From the NCBI RefSeq assembly GCF_003989665.1, contig NZ_RZIJ01000008.1, positions 1 to 64,000 of the forward strand: a DNA stretch of 64,000 nt, in the 5' to 3' direction. The notes under the pieces are model-generated. The model was not told the DNA's origin. It did no database searches and saw only the letters and a list, made by a program, of their open reading frames with translations. The position numbers and the translations under genes were made by a program. This stretch comes from Azospirillum doebereinerae. Its GTDB lineage: Bacteria; Pseudomonadota; Alphaproteobacteria; Azospirillales; Azospirillaceae. This document shows positions 1 to 11,789 of this stretch, piece by piece (position 1 is the stretch's first letter; every line of letters begins with the position of its first letter).

Positions 1-2534
1 TCGGTGCGGAAGTCCTCGCGGCGGTCGGACCAGCGGATGCCGCCGCGCGCGACCTTGCCGCCGCGCAGGTGGACGCCTTCCATGCGGGGAGAATAGACGA
101 AGACCTCGACCCAGGGGCGGGGCAGGGGAAGCTCGTCGATGGCGCCGCTGTCGAGCTTGAGGGAGAGGTAGGGCTTGGGCTGTCCGTCGGGTGCGGTCTG
201 GTAGGCGTTGGTGCGCAGGGTGGCGCGGACCAGCGTGACGAAGCGGCGCAGGATGCGGTCGTCGTCGAGGTTGGTGACGGCGTCGAGCGCGGTGTCGATG
301 GCGTCGAGGATCGGGGCCTCGTCGCTGCGGTGCCTGGGGTCGAAGCGGGCGGCGAAGAGACGGGCGATCAGGCGGGCGATCTGCGGGTGGGCGGCCAGCG
401 TGGCCTCGACGGTGTCCTGGGCGTAGGCGAAGCGGGCCTGCTTGAGGAACTTGGCGTAGGCGCGCAGCACGGTGACCTCGCGCCCCGACAGCCCGGCGCG
501 CAGGATCAGCCGGTTGAACCCGTCATCCTCCATCCGCCCGTCCCACACGGCGGCGAAGCCGTCCTGGAAATGGCGCTTGGCGTCGCTCGCGTCGGCGGGC
601 CAGGGCGTGGCGCTGCGGGTGGTGAAGTCGTGGATCCACACGGGCTCCTTGCCGCCGGCCGGGGTGACCGCGAAGGGCTCCTCGGTGATGACGCGGAGAT
701 CCATGTGCTCCAGCATCGGCAGCGTGTCGGACAGGGCGACCGGGCGGCCGACGTGGTGGATGGTGACGTGGCGCTCGTCCTCCTCCGCCTCCAGCGCGCG
801 GCCGAGCGTGATGGCGAAGCCGTCTCCCGCCAGCGCCTGCTCGATCCGGGCGATGTCGAACACGGCCTGGACGGCGCTGTGGCTGTCGCGGTAGCCGACC
901 GGGAAGGCCTCGGCGTAGCGGGCGGCGAGCGCCAGCCCGCGCTCCTCGCCGCAGGACTCGATCAGGGCGTCGCGCAGCCGGTCGCCCCAGCCGCGCGCGG
1001 CCTGGACGAGGCGCTGCTCCACGGCGTCCACGTCCACGGTGGGAAGCCCGCCGGGTCCGGCCTGGACGATGACGTGCAGGCGCGCCAGCGCGCCGTCGCC
1101 CATCTGGGTGTAGAAGGCGGTGCAGGTTCCGGCGAAGGCCTCCTCCAGGATGGACTGGATTTTTCGGCGCAGATCGGTGTCGAAACGGTCGCGCGGAACG
1201 AAGATCAGACCGGACACGAAACGTTCGAAGGGGTCGCGGCGGACGAACAGGGCCAGACGCTGGCGCTCCTGCAGGTGCAGGATGCCGAGGGCGGTGTCGT
1301 GCAACTCCGCCGGCTGGATCTGGAACAGCTCGTCGCGCGGGTAGGTCTCCAGGATGTTGAGCAGAGCCTTGCCGTCATGGCCCTGCGGGTCGAAGCCGGC
1401 GCGGGCGGCCACGTCGGCGACCTTGCGGCGCAGGATCGGGATCTCGCGCGGGCTGCTGTTGTAGGCGGATGCCGTGAACAGCCCAACCACCAGCCGCTCC
1501 CCGGCGATGCGCCCCTCGGCGTCGAAGCGCTTGATCAGCACGGCGTCCAGCGCCACCGGGCGGTGGACGGTGGAGGGGCGGCTCGACTTGGTGACCAGCA
1601 GCGGGCGCGGCTGGTGCAGGAACTCCCGCACCTCGGGCGCGAGGCTGGCGGAATGGCGCAGCCCGTCGAAGACGATGACCGCGTCGTCGCGCAGGATGCC
1701 GAGGCCGCTGCCCTCGATCAACTCCAGCGACGGTTCGTCGCCCGCCACGATCCGGTAATCGCGGGAGCCAAGATAGGTGAAGTGGTCCTCGTTCATCCAG
1801 GCGAGGAAGGCGGTTGCTTCGTCGGCTCCGTCGTCGGGCAGGACGTTGCGCGCGGCGCGGGTCAGTTCGGCCGATTCAGCGACGCGGGCGCCGATGGTGC
1901 GCCAATCCTCCACCGCCGCCCGCACGTCGGCCAGCACCGTTTCGAGTCCGGTCCGGATGCGCTCCAGCGCCGCCGGATCGCCGACCGGATTGACCTGGAC
2001 GTGCATCAGCGATTCCGGCCGCGCGCCGATGGGTGCGTCCGCGCCCGGCTCGTACAGGCTGGTCAGCTCGCCCGAAGCGTCGCGCAGCACCGGCAGCACC
2101 GGATGGATCACCAGATGGACGGTCAGCCCCTGGCGGTGCAGCTCCGCCGTCACCGAATCGACCAGGAAGGGCATGTCGTCGTTGACGATCTCCACCACCG
2201 TCCGCCGGGCGTGCCAGCCGTCCTGCTCGACGCGCGGGGTGTAGACCCGCAGGGCGGGCTGCCCAGGCTGGCGGCGGCGCGCCGTCTGCCACATGGCGAG
2301 CGCGGCGCCGTAGAGCTGCTCGTCCGGGGTGCGCACGAGGTCGTCGGGGGGGACGTTGGCGTAGAACTGGTGGACGAACCACTCGACGGTCGACGCGCCG
2401 TTGCGCTCGATCCGCTCGTGGACGAGGCCGGCCACCCGGTCCAGCGCGTCGTCGATGCGCCGCCGCACCGGATCCTGTTCCGCCGTTGGGGATTCCATCA
2501 CCGGGTCTTCCATCGTCTGAGCGTTCCGCGTCAT
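1..2534 (-). CDS. NAD-specific glutamate dehydrogenase, large type (N-terminal part; continues past window start)
   Basis: This enzyme deaminates glutamate to 2-oxoglutarate with NAD+ in the cytoplasm; the large class is about 1,600 residues and the window holds the first 844 codons. The translation ends at the window edge in HLRGGKVARGGIRWSDRRED, the hallmark opening of the catalytic domain of this class, preceded by the long regulatory N-terminal region with ACT-like segments. The chosen ATG at 2534 has GGAAG 7 nt upstream; an in-frame ATG at 2552 is possible but has its GAGG only 2 nt away. The divergent side holds an unrelated binding protein 142 bp away. The identification is firm; the C-terminal half cannot be judged. 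Confidence 0.93.
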   Translation of the reverse strand, partial: MTRNAQTMEDPVMESPTAEQDPVRRRIDDALDRVAGLVHERIERNGASTVEWFVHQFYANVPPDDLVRTPDEQLYGAALAMWQTARRRQPGQPALRVYTPRVEQDGWHARRTVVEIVNDDMPFLVDSVTAELHRQGLTVHLVIHPVLPVLRDASGELTSLYEPGADAPIGARPESLMHVQVNPVGDPAALERIRTGLETVLADVRAAVEDWRTIGARVAESAELTRAARNVLPDDGADEATAFLAWMNEDHFTYLGSRDYRIVAGDEPSLELIEGSGLGILRDDAVIVFDGLRHSASLAPEVREFLHQPRPLLVTKSSRPSTVHRPVALDAVLIKRFDAEGRIAGERLVVGLFTASAYNSSPREIPILRRKVADVAARAGFDPQGHDGKALLNILETYPRDELFQIQPAELHDTALGILHLQERQRLALFVRRDPFERFVSGLIFVPRDRFDTDLRRKIQSILEEAFAGTCTAFYTQMGDGALARLHVIVQAGPGGLPTVDVDAVEQRLVQAARGWGDRLRDALIESCGEERGLALAARYAEAFPVGYRDSHSAVQAVFDIARIEQALAGDGFAITLGRALEAEEDERHVTIHHVGRPVALSDTLPMLEHMDLRVITEEPFAVTPAGGKEPVWIHDFTTRSATPWPADASDAKRHFQDGFAAVWDGRMEDDGFNRLILRAGLSGREVTVLRAYAKFLKQARFAYAQDTVEATLAAHPQIARLIARLFAARFDPRHRSDEAPILDAIDTALDAVTNLDDDRILRRFVTLVRATLRTNAYQTAPDGQPKPYLSLKLDSGAIDELPLPRPWVEVFVYSPRMEGVHLRGGKVARGGIRWSDRREDFRT

Positions 2535-2676
2535 CGTTCGACTTCCAGCCATAGCCTCGTGCGTGCCGCGCCCGACGTCGGACCGGCGCGTGACTATCCG
2601 CCCGGCGAATGAATGGAAATATGGCCTCTTTTGAACAGACCGTCAGCAATTGTGCATGGCTGTGGACGGCGGCGCC

Positions 2677-3732
2677 CTATTGAAACACCGGTGCGTAGAG
2701 CAGCCCGCCCTGGGTCCAGGGCTTGTTCGGTCCGCGCTCCATCTGGAACGGGGAGCGGGCGCCCAGGTTGCGCTCGAAGATCTCGCCGTAATTGCCGACC
2801 TGCGCGATGGCCTGATAGGCCCAGTCCGGCCGCAGCCCCACCTTGCGCGCCGCGTCCGGCAGGCCGTCGAGCAGGCGTTGAACCTCGCTGCCGCCGGTGA
2901 TGCGCAGGAAACCGGCGTTCTCGCCGGTCACGCCCGCGTCGTCGGCCAGGATCAGCGCGAACATGGTCCAGCGCACCACCGCCAGCCACATCCGGTCGGT
3001 GTTGGCGGCCAGCGGCGCGATGGGCTCGCGCGAGGGCACCGGCGGCTCGGCGATGACGATGGCGTCGGCCGGCGCGTCGAGCGTGCGCAGCGCGGCGGTC
3101 AGCAGCGCCCGGTCGGTCGCCAGCGCCGTGCATTCCCGCCCGATGAACGCCTGCAAGGCGTCCGGCCAGGTCGGGAGGGGCCGCAGCGTCCACGGCTTCT
3201 CCCCGCGCGCCAGATAGGATTCCAGCGCCCAATGCGAGGTGGTTGCCGCCGGCACGCAGATGGTCGCCTCGCCGGACTGCAACGGGGAGCGCCCGTCCGG
3301 CAGCCGCCACGCGGCGATGCCCTGCTCGTCGTGGAAGACCGGCGGGCCGAAGTCGATGGGCAGCGTCGCGTCGCGCGTCAGTGTCCACGAGGTCTGGGCG
3401 AAGGACACGTCGACCTCGCCGGCGGCGACGGCGGCGAACTCCTGCGGCTTGGACAGGCGGCGGATCTCCACCGCGTCGGCCTTGCCCAGCACGGCGGCGG
3501 CGAGCGCCCGGCAGAGATCGACCATGAAGCCGACCGGCCGTCCGGAATCGTCGTTGGCGGCGAAGCCGGGGTTGAAGGACACGCCGCAGCGCACCACCCC
3601 GCGCCGCTCGATCTCGGCCAGCACGGGGGCGGTGTCGGGCGGGCGCGGAGCCGCGTTCTCGGCGGCGCGCGCCGGCACCGCCCACAGCGCGGCCAGCAGG
3701 CCGAGCGCGGTCAACAAACGGTGCAAGCCCAT
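2677..3732 (-). CDS. Periplasmic amino-acid-type solute-binding protein, orphan (AapJ/GltI-like)
   Basis: A 351-residue protein with a clear signal peptide (charged MGLHRLL, hydrophobic core, cleavage near ARAAE). It has the general L-amino-acid-binding family layout, including the early RRGVVRCGVSFNPGFA stretch and a VGFMVDLCRALAAA segment. The length matches AapJ/BztA proteins of alphaproteobacteria, which normally feed an ABC importer. No permease or ATPase gene lies beside it. Its start is 87 bp from the divergent start of a hybrid histidine kinase, so it may serve as a periplasmic sensor partner rather than a transport component; this is inference. An in-frame ATG at 3762 would add ten residues before the signal peptide and is less likely. 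Confidence 0.8.
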   Translation of the reverse strand: MGLHRLLTALGLLAALWAVPARAAENAAPRPPDTAPVLAEIERRGVVRCGVSFNPGFAANDDSGRPVGFMVDLCRALAAAVLGKADAVEIRRLSKPQEFAAVAAGEVDVSFAQTSWTLTRDATLPIDFGPPVFHDEQGIAAWRLPDGRSPLQSGEATICVPAATTSHWALESYLARGEKPWTLRPLPTWPDALQAFIGRECTALATDRALLTAALRTLDAPADAIVIAEPPVPSREPIAPLAANTDRMWLAVVRWTMFALILADDAGVTGENAGFLRITGGSEVQRLLDGLPDAARKVGLRPDWAYQAIAQVGNYGEIFERNLGARSPFQMERGPNKPWTQGGLLYAPVFQ

Positions 3733-3819
3733 CCTTCTCCCCTTATCCGACGGCGGCGCCATGATACTCTGCCGGCACGGCCGCGCGAAAGGCGGCGCTT
3801 GGCGAAAGACGGAACCGGC

Positions 3820-6800
3820 ATGGCGGGCGTGGTCAGGATCGGCCTCTTCAGGATCGGTGTCGGCGCCCGGCTGTACGGCGCGCTGGCCTTCAACGGGCTG
3901 GTCGCCCTGCTCATCGGGCTCGGCGCCTACGTCGCCTTCGACGGGCTGCACGCCGGCATCACCAGGGTCACGTCCGAACAGTTCCCCGCCGTCGTCGCCG
4001 CCGCCAAGCTGGAGCGCCAGCACCAGCGGATCATGCGCAGCCTGGAACAACTGGCCTTGTCGAACGACAATTTCGGCCGGGAAACGATCAACCAGGGGCT
4101 GTCCGACCAGCTTGGCGGCTACGACCGCCTGCTGGCCGAGCTGGAATCCGGCGACAGCCGACCGGCCCAGCGCATCGGCGGGCTGAAGCAGCAGCGCGAC
4201 GAGATCCTGCGGCTGCGCGAGGCCATCGACCGGGGCGTCGCCGCCCGGATCGCCGCCCGCCGCGCCCTGACCGAGCGCGACCGCGACGTGAAGCGGGTGG
4301 CCGACGCGCTGGCCGACCCGGCCCTGCGCGGGCAGGAGGACCTCGCGGTCCAGCGCTGGCTGGCCAAGGCGGAGCGGCTGCTGTTCCTGACCGCGTCGGT
4401 CCACCAGACGGAGAACAGCTTCGGCCTGTCGCGGCTGGGCGACGGAGCCGTGGCGCAGCTGGCGGCGCTGGCCGGCGACCGATCGGCGTTGCCGGAGGAA
4501 CTGCGCCCGCGCGTCGCCCAACTGACCGAGGGCATGCGCGCGGTGGTCGAAGGCGACCGCTCCGTCTTCCGCCAGCGTCAGGCCGAGTTGCAGGCGTCGG
4601 AGGCGCTGACCGGGCTGGTCGACCGCGCCAACCAGGTGTCGCTGGTCAACACCGGGCTGAACACCGGCATCTTCGTCGAGCAGACCCGCGCGGCGGAGGA
4701 CAGCCGCCGGCAGATCATCGAGGTCTCCACCACCTACACCCGGCTGTTCTTCGCCTCGGTCGGCGTCGTGCTGGTCGGCATGGTCCTCAGCGTCGCCTAT
4801 GTCCGCCGCAAGGTGCTGGCCCGGCTGTGGGCGGTCAGCGAGGCGATCCGCGACCGCACCGAGGGCGGGGCCGCCGACATCCCGGTCACCGGCACCGACG
4901 AGATCGGCGAGTTGGCCCGCGCGTTGCGCTTCTACATCCACGAGACCGGGGTCAAGAGCGAGGCGCTGCGCCGCAACGAGCAATGGCTGCGCACGGTGCT
5001 GGAGGCGGCGCCGGTGCCGCTGGTGATCTCCGGCCGCGACGACGGGCAGATCCGCTTCGTCAACCGCCGCGCCGCCGACCTGTTCGGCGTGGCGGAGGCG
5101 GCGATCCTGCTCGGCCGTCCGGCGTCGAGCGTCTGGGCGGCGCCGGACGTGCGCGAGGACTTCGTCCGCGACGTGTTCGCCACCGGCTTGGCGCTGGACG
5201 TCGAGACGGAGCTGGTCACCGAGTCCGGCGGCACCATCTGGGGCCTGCTGTCGGGCATCGCCTTCGAGTTCCAGGGCGAGGAGGTGCTGCTGAGTTCCGT
5301 CGTCGACATCACCCGCCGCCGCGAGGCGGAGGAGATGCTGCGGCGGACCCGCGCCTTCCTCGACGCGGTGATCGACAACGTGCCGAGCGTGCTCTACGTG
5401 CTCGATGGCGACACGGGCCGCGTCGTGCTGTGGAACCGCGCGGCGGAGGAGGCCTTCGGCACCGGCCGCGCCGCCATCCAGGACCGCGCGCTGCCGGACG
5501 CGCTGGGCGAGGAGACCGGGCGCGCGCTGGCCGGCGGGACGGCGGGGGCGCTGCGCTCGCTGGGGCTGGAGGAGCTGGTGCTGGCCCGCAATGGGGAAAC
5601 GGGCAAGGGGGAAACGGCGGTCTACGCGCTCCAGCGCCACCCCTTCGAATGGTCGGGCGACGGGCGCTGCCACATCATCTGCATCGCCAACGACATCACC
5701 GCGTCCCGCCGGGCGCGCGAGGAGCTGCGGCAGGCCAAGGAGCGCGCCGAGCGCGCCGACGCCGCCAAGACCGAATTCCTCGCCACCGTCAGCCACGAGA
5801 TGCGCACCCCGCTGAACGGCATCCTCGGCCTGTGCCGGCTGCTGCTGACCGGGCGGCTGGAGCCGGGGGAGCGGCGCTACGCCGTGTCGATCATGCGTTG
5901 CGGCCACGGGCTGCTCGATCAGGTCAACGACATCCTGGATCTGCGCAAGATCGAGGACGGCAAGCTCGACCTCGACCCCGGCCCCTGCGCCCTGCTGCCG
6001 GTGCTGGAGGAGGTGGTGGCGACGGTCGAGAGCCTCGCCAGCGAGAAGGGCATCGCGCTCGACCTCGACATCGCGGCGGACGTGCCGGAGCTGATCGTGG
6101 TGGACCGCCAGCGGTTGCGGCAGATCCTGGTCAACCTCGTCGGCAACGCGGTGAAGTTCACCGAGCGCGGCGGGGTGGATCTGCGGGTCGGGCTGGCGCG
6201 GGAGGACGAGGGAGAACGGCTGACCGTCAGCGTCCGCGACACCGGCATCGGCGTGCCGCCCGACCGCCGCGCCGCCATCTTCGAGAAGCTGGAGCAGGCC
6301 GACCCCACCATCGCCCGGCGCTTCGGCGGCAGCGGGCTGGGGCTCGCCATCGTGCGGCACCTGCTGGACGCCATGCAAGGCACCATCGCGGTGGACAGCG
6401 CGGTCGGTCTGGGCAGCATCTTCACCGTCACCATCCCGCTGGAGCGGGTCGCGGCCGTCGCCCTGCCGGAGGCGCCGGGCCGGCTGCTGCCGATCCACCG
6501 GGTGCGCTCCCTGGCGCTGCTGCTGGTGGAGGACGACGCCATCAACCGCGAGGTGGCGCTGGGTCTGCTGTCCGACGCCGGGCACCGGGTGACCGTCGCC
6601 GAGACGGGGGAGAAGGCGCTGGCGCTGGCGGCGCAGCGGCGCTTCGACGCGGTGCTGCTCGACATCCGCCTGCCCGACATCGACGGGCCGGAGGTGGCGC
6701 GCCGCATCCGCGCCCTGCCGGACGACGACCGCGCGGCGGTGCCCATCGTCGCGGTGACGGCGAACGTCTTCGCCGCCGACCGCGCGCGCTACCTCGCCGC

Positions 6801-7269
6801 CGGGATCGACACGGTGATCGAGAAGCCGATCTTCCCGGAGCGGCTGATGCACCTGCTGTCCAACAGCGTGCCGATGCGCCCGGAGCCGGCCGCCGAGCCC
6901 CGGCCGGTGGCGGCGGTTCCAAGGGAGGCGACGGTGAACGAGGAGATCCTCGACCGCTACGTCCGCTCGCTGGGGGCCAAGCGCTTCGCGACCATCCGTG
7001 GGCTGCTGCTGGAGGCGGCGGCGGACGGGCTGCCGCGTCTGGCGGCACCCGAGACCGCGGACGCCGACCTGGAGGACATCGCCCACCGGCTGTCCGGTGC
7101 CGCGAGCCATTTCGGGTTGACGGCCTTCGTCGGGCTGATGCGCGCGGTGGAGGACGGCGTCCGCGAAGGGCGCCGCGACGAGGCGCAGGCCTTGGCCGCC
7201 ACGGCGGCCGAGGCGTTCACGCGCGGCGTCGCGGCGATGGACGCGCTGTGCGGCGCGATGGCGGGGTGA
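3820..7269 (+). CDS. Hybrid sensor histidine kinase with periplasmic sensor, PAS, HisKA-HATPase, receiver and HPt domains
   Basis: A 1,149-residue inner-membrane phosphorelay kinase. One membrane segment near residues 18-42 and another near 307-327 bracket a helical periplasmic domain like that of TorS-type sensors. A HAMP-like linker, two PAS domains (about 385-510 and 515-640), an H-box SHEMRTPLNGILGL, an ATP-binding domain with GGSGLGLAI, a receiver with phospho-acceptor in LLDIRLPDIDG, and a C-terminal HPt domain around AHRLSGAASHFG follow. The start ATG is chosen because it lies just before the first membrane helix and does not run into the divergent binding-protein gene. No separate response regulator is adjacent, so the output is unknown. 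Confidence 0.88.
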   Translation: MAGVVRIGLFRIGVGARLYGALAFNGLVALLIGLGAYVAFDGLHAGITRVTSEQFPAVVAAAKLERQHQRIMRSLEQLALSNDNFGRETINQGLSDQLGGYDRLLAELESGDSRPAQRIGGLKQQRDEILRLREAIDRGVAARIAARRALTERDRDVKRVADALADPALRGQEDLAVQRWLAKAERLLFLTASVHQTENSFGLSRLGDGAVAQLAALAGDRSALPEELRPRVAQLTEGMRAVVEGDRSVFRQRQAELQASEALTGLVDRANQVSLVNTGLNTGIFVEQTRAAEDSRRQIIEVSTTYTRLFFASVGVVLVGMVLSVAYVRRKVLARLWAVSEAIRDRTEGGAADIPVTGTDEIGELARALRFYIHETGVKSEALRRNEQWLRTVLEAAPVPLVISGRDDGQIRFVNRRAADLFGVAEAAILLGRPASSVWAAPDVREDFVRDVFATGLALDVETELVTESGGTIWGLLSGIAFEFQGEEVLLSSVVDITRRREAEEMLRRTRAFLDAVIDNVPSVLYVLDGDTGRVVLWNRAAEEAFGTGRAAIQDRALPDALGEETGRALAGGTAGALRSLGLEELVLARNGETGKGETAVYALQRHPFEWSGDGRCHIICIANDITASRRAREELRQAKERAERADAAKTEFLATVSHEMRTPLNGILGLCRLLLTGRLEPGERRYAVSIMRCGHGLLDQVNDILDLRKIEDGKLDLDPGPCALLPVLEEVVATVESLASEKGIALDLDIAADVPELIVVDRQRLRQILVNLVGNAVKFTERGGVDLRVGLAREDEGERLTVSVRDTGIGVPPDRRAAIFEKLEQADPTIARRFGGSGLGLAIVRHLLDAMQGTIAVDSAVGLGSIFTVTIPLERVAAVALPEAPGRLLPIHRVRSLALLLVEDDAINREVALGLLSDAGHRVTVAETGEKALALAAQRRFDAVLLDIRLPDIDGPEVARRIRALPDDDRAAVPIVAVTANVFAADRARYLAAGIDTVIEKPIFPERLMHLLSNSVPMRPEPAAEPRPVAAVPREATVNEEILDRYVRSLGAKRFATIRGLLLEAAADGLPRLAAPETADADLEDIAHRLSGAASHFGLTAFVGLMRAVEDGVREGRRDEAQALAATAAEAFTRGVAAMDALCGAMAG

Positions 7270-7331
7270 GCGCCCCTTGGGCGGGGAGGGGAGGGTGAGC
7301 GGCCCGAGGGCGGACCATACCCCGGCTCTCC

Positions 7332-8731
<1,400 letters not shown>

Positions 8732-8735
<4 letters not shown>

Positions 8736-10582
8736 GACGATTCCGACAGGCTGTGGACGAAGGGAAGCCGCAGGGTCACCGTGGTCCCGGCGCCGGGCGT
8801 GCTGGCGACGGTGATGGTCCCGTTGTGAGCATCGACGATCCGGTGGACCATCGCCAGCCCCAAGCCGGTGCCGTTGAGCTTGGTGGAGAAGAAGGGGTCG
8901 AACACCTTGTCCAGATTCTCGGGCTCGATCCCGGCGCCGTCGTCCGCCACCACGACGACCGCCTCGCGCCCGTCCTCGTCGTCGGTGGCGATGCGGATGG
9001 TTCCGGTCTCGGCGATCGCCTGGGTGGCGTTGATGATGAGGTTGAGGACCACCTGCTTCAGCGCCTCGCCGTCGGCCTCGACCAGCGGCAGGCCGGGCGC
9101 CAGTTCCAGGACCACCTGCGCGTTCGACTTGCGCCCGGCGAGCAGCGAGACCTCGCGGATCAGGTCGTTGATCTGCACCGGCCGGATCGAGGGCGGGCGC
9201 GGGCGCCCGAACTCCAGAAGCTCGGTGACCAGCCGGTTCAGGCTGTCCACCTGACGCACGATCAGGGGGGCGTAGCGCTGCCACTCCGTCACGTCGTCGG
9301 AGCTTCCCAGGAACTGCATGAAGCCGCGGATCGAGGTCAGCGGGTTGCGCACCTCGTGGGCGATGCCGGCCACCAGCTCGCCCAGCGCGGCCAAGCGGTC
9401 GGCGCGCATGATCTGCGTCCGCAGGCGGCGTTGCTCGGTCAGATCCTTGAGGACGACCACCGCCCCGATGGTCTGGTCCCGGCTGTCGCGCAGCAGGCTG
9501 CTGCTGACCGCGACGTGCAGGGTCTGCCGCGTCGTCGGCAGGTCGAGCGGCACGCCGATGTGCTCCTGCCCCGTCTCCAGGGTGTCGAGCAGGGCGCTGG
9601 CGAATCGCCCGTCCGGCTTGAACAGCGCGCCGTAGGGCTGGCCGAGGACCTCCGCCGCCGTCCAGCCGGTCATCTGCTCCGCCGCCGGGTTGAGCGCGGT
9701 GACCCGGCCCTCGCGGTCCACCGCGACCACGCCGTCGGCGATGCTGTGCAGGATGTTCTCGGTCAGCGTGCGGGCGTCGAGCAGGGCGCGCGCCATGCCG
9801 TTGACCTCGACGGCGATCTCGCCGACCTCGCCCGGCGGCGGGCGCAGGGCGTGGCGCAGATCGGTCCGCATGCGGGCCAGCCCCCGGATGATCCCCTGGA
9901 TGTCGCGGTCCAGCCGGCGCGACATCACCAGCGTCAGCAGCAGCCCCAGCAGGATCCCCCCGGCGCTGACCGCCAGCACGGCGCGGTCCATCGCGGCGGC
10001 CTGACGCTCCACGTCGTCGGACAGCTCGTTGGCCCAGATGTAGCCGATCACCGCGCCGTCCCGCGTGACCGGCCACATCGCGTTCAGGATCAGGCCGCGC
10101 ACCTGCGGCCCGGTCTCCAACGCCTTTTCTCCGCTGTCCAGCACCGTCCAGCCGGGATGGTCGGGCGGGATGGTCGTCCCCACGGTGCCGCTGTACTGGC
10201 GGCTCGGCCCGTAGGTGACGATGGCGTTCAGCGCCTTGCTGTAATAGCCGACGCCGACGCCGGGGTTGGCCTCGGCGACCAGATCGGTGAAGGGGGTGAG
10301 CGCCGCCGACAGCCGCCCGATCGCCGCCTCCCGGTTCGCGGGCGGCGCGCCCTCCGCGCCGGCCAGCCACGGGTCGAAGCCGGCGCCGAGATGGGCGTCG
10401 AGGATCCGGGTCAGGCCGAACAGCTTCTCCCCCTTCTCCCGCAGCAGCGCGTGGCGGCCCTCGTGCTCCAGCAGGTAGCCGGCGACGGAGATCGGCACCG
10501 ACACCACGGCCAGCGAGATCAGGAACAGCCGGCCCCGCAGGGTGCTGGGCAGGCAGCCGCGAAGCCACGGGAGGAGACGCAC
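8732..10582 (-). CDS. atoS: Membrane sensor histidine kinase AtoS-like
   Basis: A 616-residue kinase starting at GTG (10582) with GGAG 10 nt upstream. Membrane helices near residues 20-40 and 205-225 enclose a periplasmic sensor containing the YGPSRQYSG stretch typical of AtoS. Cytoplasmic HAMP-like, PAS (VVAVDREGRVTALNPAAEQMTG), HisKA (GIAHEVRNPLTSI) and HATPase (NGTGLGLAM) regions follow. In Escherichia coli AtoS senses acetoacetate-related signals and phosphorylates AtoC to switch on short-chain fatty acid breakdown. The gene overlaps atoC by 4 nt and faces a PRPP synthetase-like gene 272 bp away. The ligand here is not shown by sequence. Confidence 0.85.
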
Positions 10583-10854
10583 GGGATCGGAACTCCGGCA
10601 AGGCGGCGGGTGGCGGGAGCGGACGGGCGCGGCCGTTCCTGGACAGTGGTGTACAGCCGCGATGCCGGAACCGGAACCCCGCCCGAACGGCCAGACGCAT
10701 AGACCGATCCGGACATGGAGCGATCCGGAGATCGATCCGGACTAGGGATAACCTCCGATTGCCCTGCCCTTCGCCCCGATTGACCTTTCGTGGTTTCCTG
10801 CGCCAAGCTTGCCCTCGGCCCCGGCTTGGGGCATGGCGATGGGGGGGACGGGGC

Positions 10855-11754
10855 ATGGCCCGCTACACGGGCGTTTACGGATTTCCGGAATCGGCGCAGG
10901 CGGCCCAAGGATTGGCCGACGCGCTCGGCATTCCCTGCCACATCGCGGAGCTGCACCGCTTCCCCGACGGCGAGAGCCTCGTCCGGCTGCCGCAGCCGGT
11001 GGAGCGCGCCATCGTCTACCGCTCGCTCGACCAGCCCAACGACAAGCTGGTGGAGCTGACGTTGGCCGCCTCCGTCCTGCGCCGCCAGGGCGCGACGGAG
11101 CTGTGCCTCGTGGCGCCCTACATGGCCTACATGCGCCAGGACGCGGTCTTCAAACCGGGCGAGCCGGTCAGCCAGACGGTGATCGGCGACTGGCTGGGCC
11201 GCTGCTTCGACCGCTTCGTCTGCGTCGAGCCGCATCTCCACCGCACCCATTCGCTGGACGAGGTGTTCGTCGGCCGCCCGTCGCGCGCGCTGACCGGAGC
11301 GGGGCCCATCGTCGAGCGGCTGCGCGCCGACGGCGTGCCCGCCGACACCGTCGTCATCGGCCCCGACGAGGAGGCCGCCCCGCTGGTCGAGGCCGTCGCC
11401 GGGCCGCTCGGCCTGACCGGGATCGTCGGGCGCAAGGAGCGGCGCGGCGACCGCGACGTGACGGTGGCGCTGCCCTTCGACGCGCCGCTGGCCGGGCGCC
11501 CGGCGGTGATCGTGGACGACGTGATCAGCTCCGGCGAGACGATCTTCTCCTGCGCGCGGGCGGCGCGCGGCCTGGGCGCCGCGTCGCTGCGGGTGTTCGG
11601 CGTCCACGCCCTGTTCGGCGAGGCCATCGCCGCCCGTTTCGAGGCCGAGGGGCTGGGCCGGCCGCTGTCGGGCGACGGCGTGCCCCACCCGACCAACGCC
11701 CTGCCGTTGGCCGGGATGATCGCCGACGCCATCCGCTCCTTCGAGCGGGAGTAG
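10855..11754 (+). CDS. Ribose-phosphate pyrophosphokinase-like protein
   Basis: A 299-residue member of the PRPP synthetase family, which makes 5-phosphoribosyl diphosphate from ribose 5-phosphate and ATP. Visible signatures are the N-terminal RFPDGES stretch, APYMAYMRQD (the RQD/E ATP-contact region), EPHLHRTHS (metal-binding HLH motif), and the phosphoribosyl-binding loop VIVDDVISSGET. The protein diverges from the housekeeping enzyme in its termini and is a little shorter, so it may be the archaeal-like or accessory type rather than the main PrsA. The ATG is chosen after GGGGGGACGGGGC; the reading frame is open further upstream but without a better ribosome site. Confidence 0.82.
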   Translation: MARYTGVYGFPESAQAAQGLADALGIPCHIAELHRFPDGESLVRLPQPVERAIVYRSLDQPNDKLVELTLAASVLRRQGATELCLVAPYMAYMRQDAVFKPGEPVSQTVIGDWLGRCFDRFVCVEPHLHRTHSLDEVFVGRPSRALTGAGPIVERLRADGVPADTVVIGPDEEAAPLVEAVAGPLGLTGIVGRKERRGDRDVTVALPFDAPLAGRPAVIVDDVISSGETIFSCARAARGLGAASLRVFGVHALFGEAIAARFEAEGLGRPLSGDGVPHPTNALPLAGMIADAIRSFERE

Positions 11755-11789
11755 CGGCGGGGCCGCGCCGCGCTTCCGGTCGTCGTCGC

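Noticed and set aside
69..2612. 847-residue plus-strand open frame opposite the glutamate dehydrogenase
   Set aside because: Its residues are low-complexity Gly/Ala/Val/Glu/Arg of the kind made by reading a GC-rich gene backwards, and the minus strand encodes a clear glutamate dehydrogenase.
3733..7110. Minus-strand extension of the binding-protein frame to 1,477 residues
   Set aside because: The extra N-terminal 1,100 residues are the antisense shadow of the hybrid kinase; a good signal peptide marks the true start at 3732.
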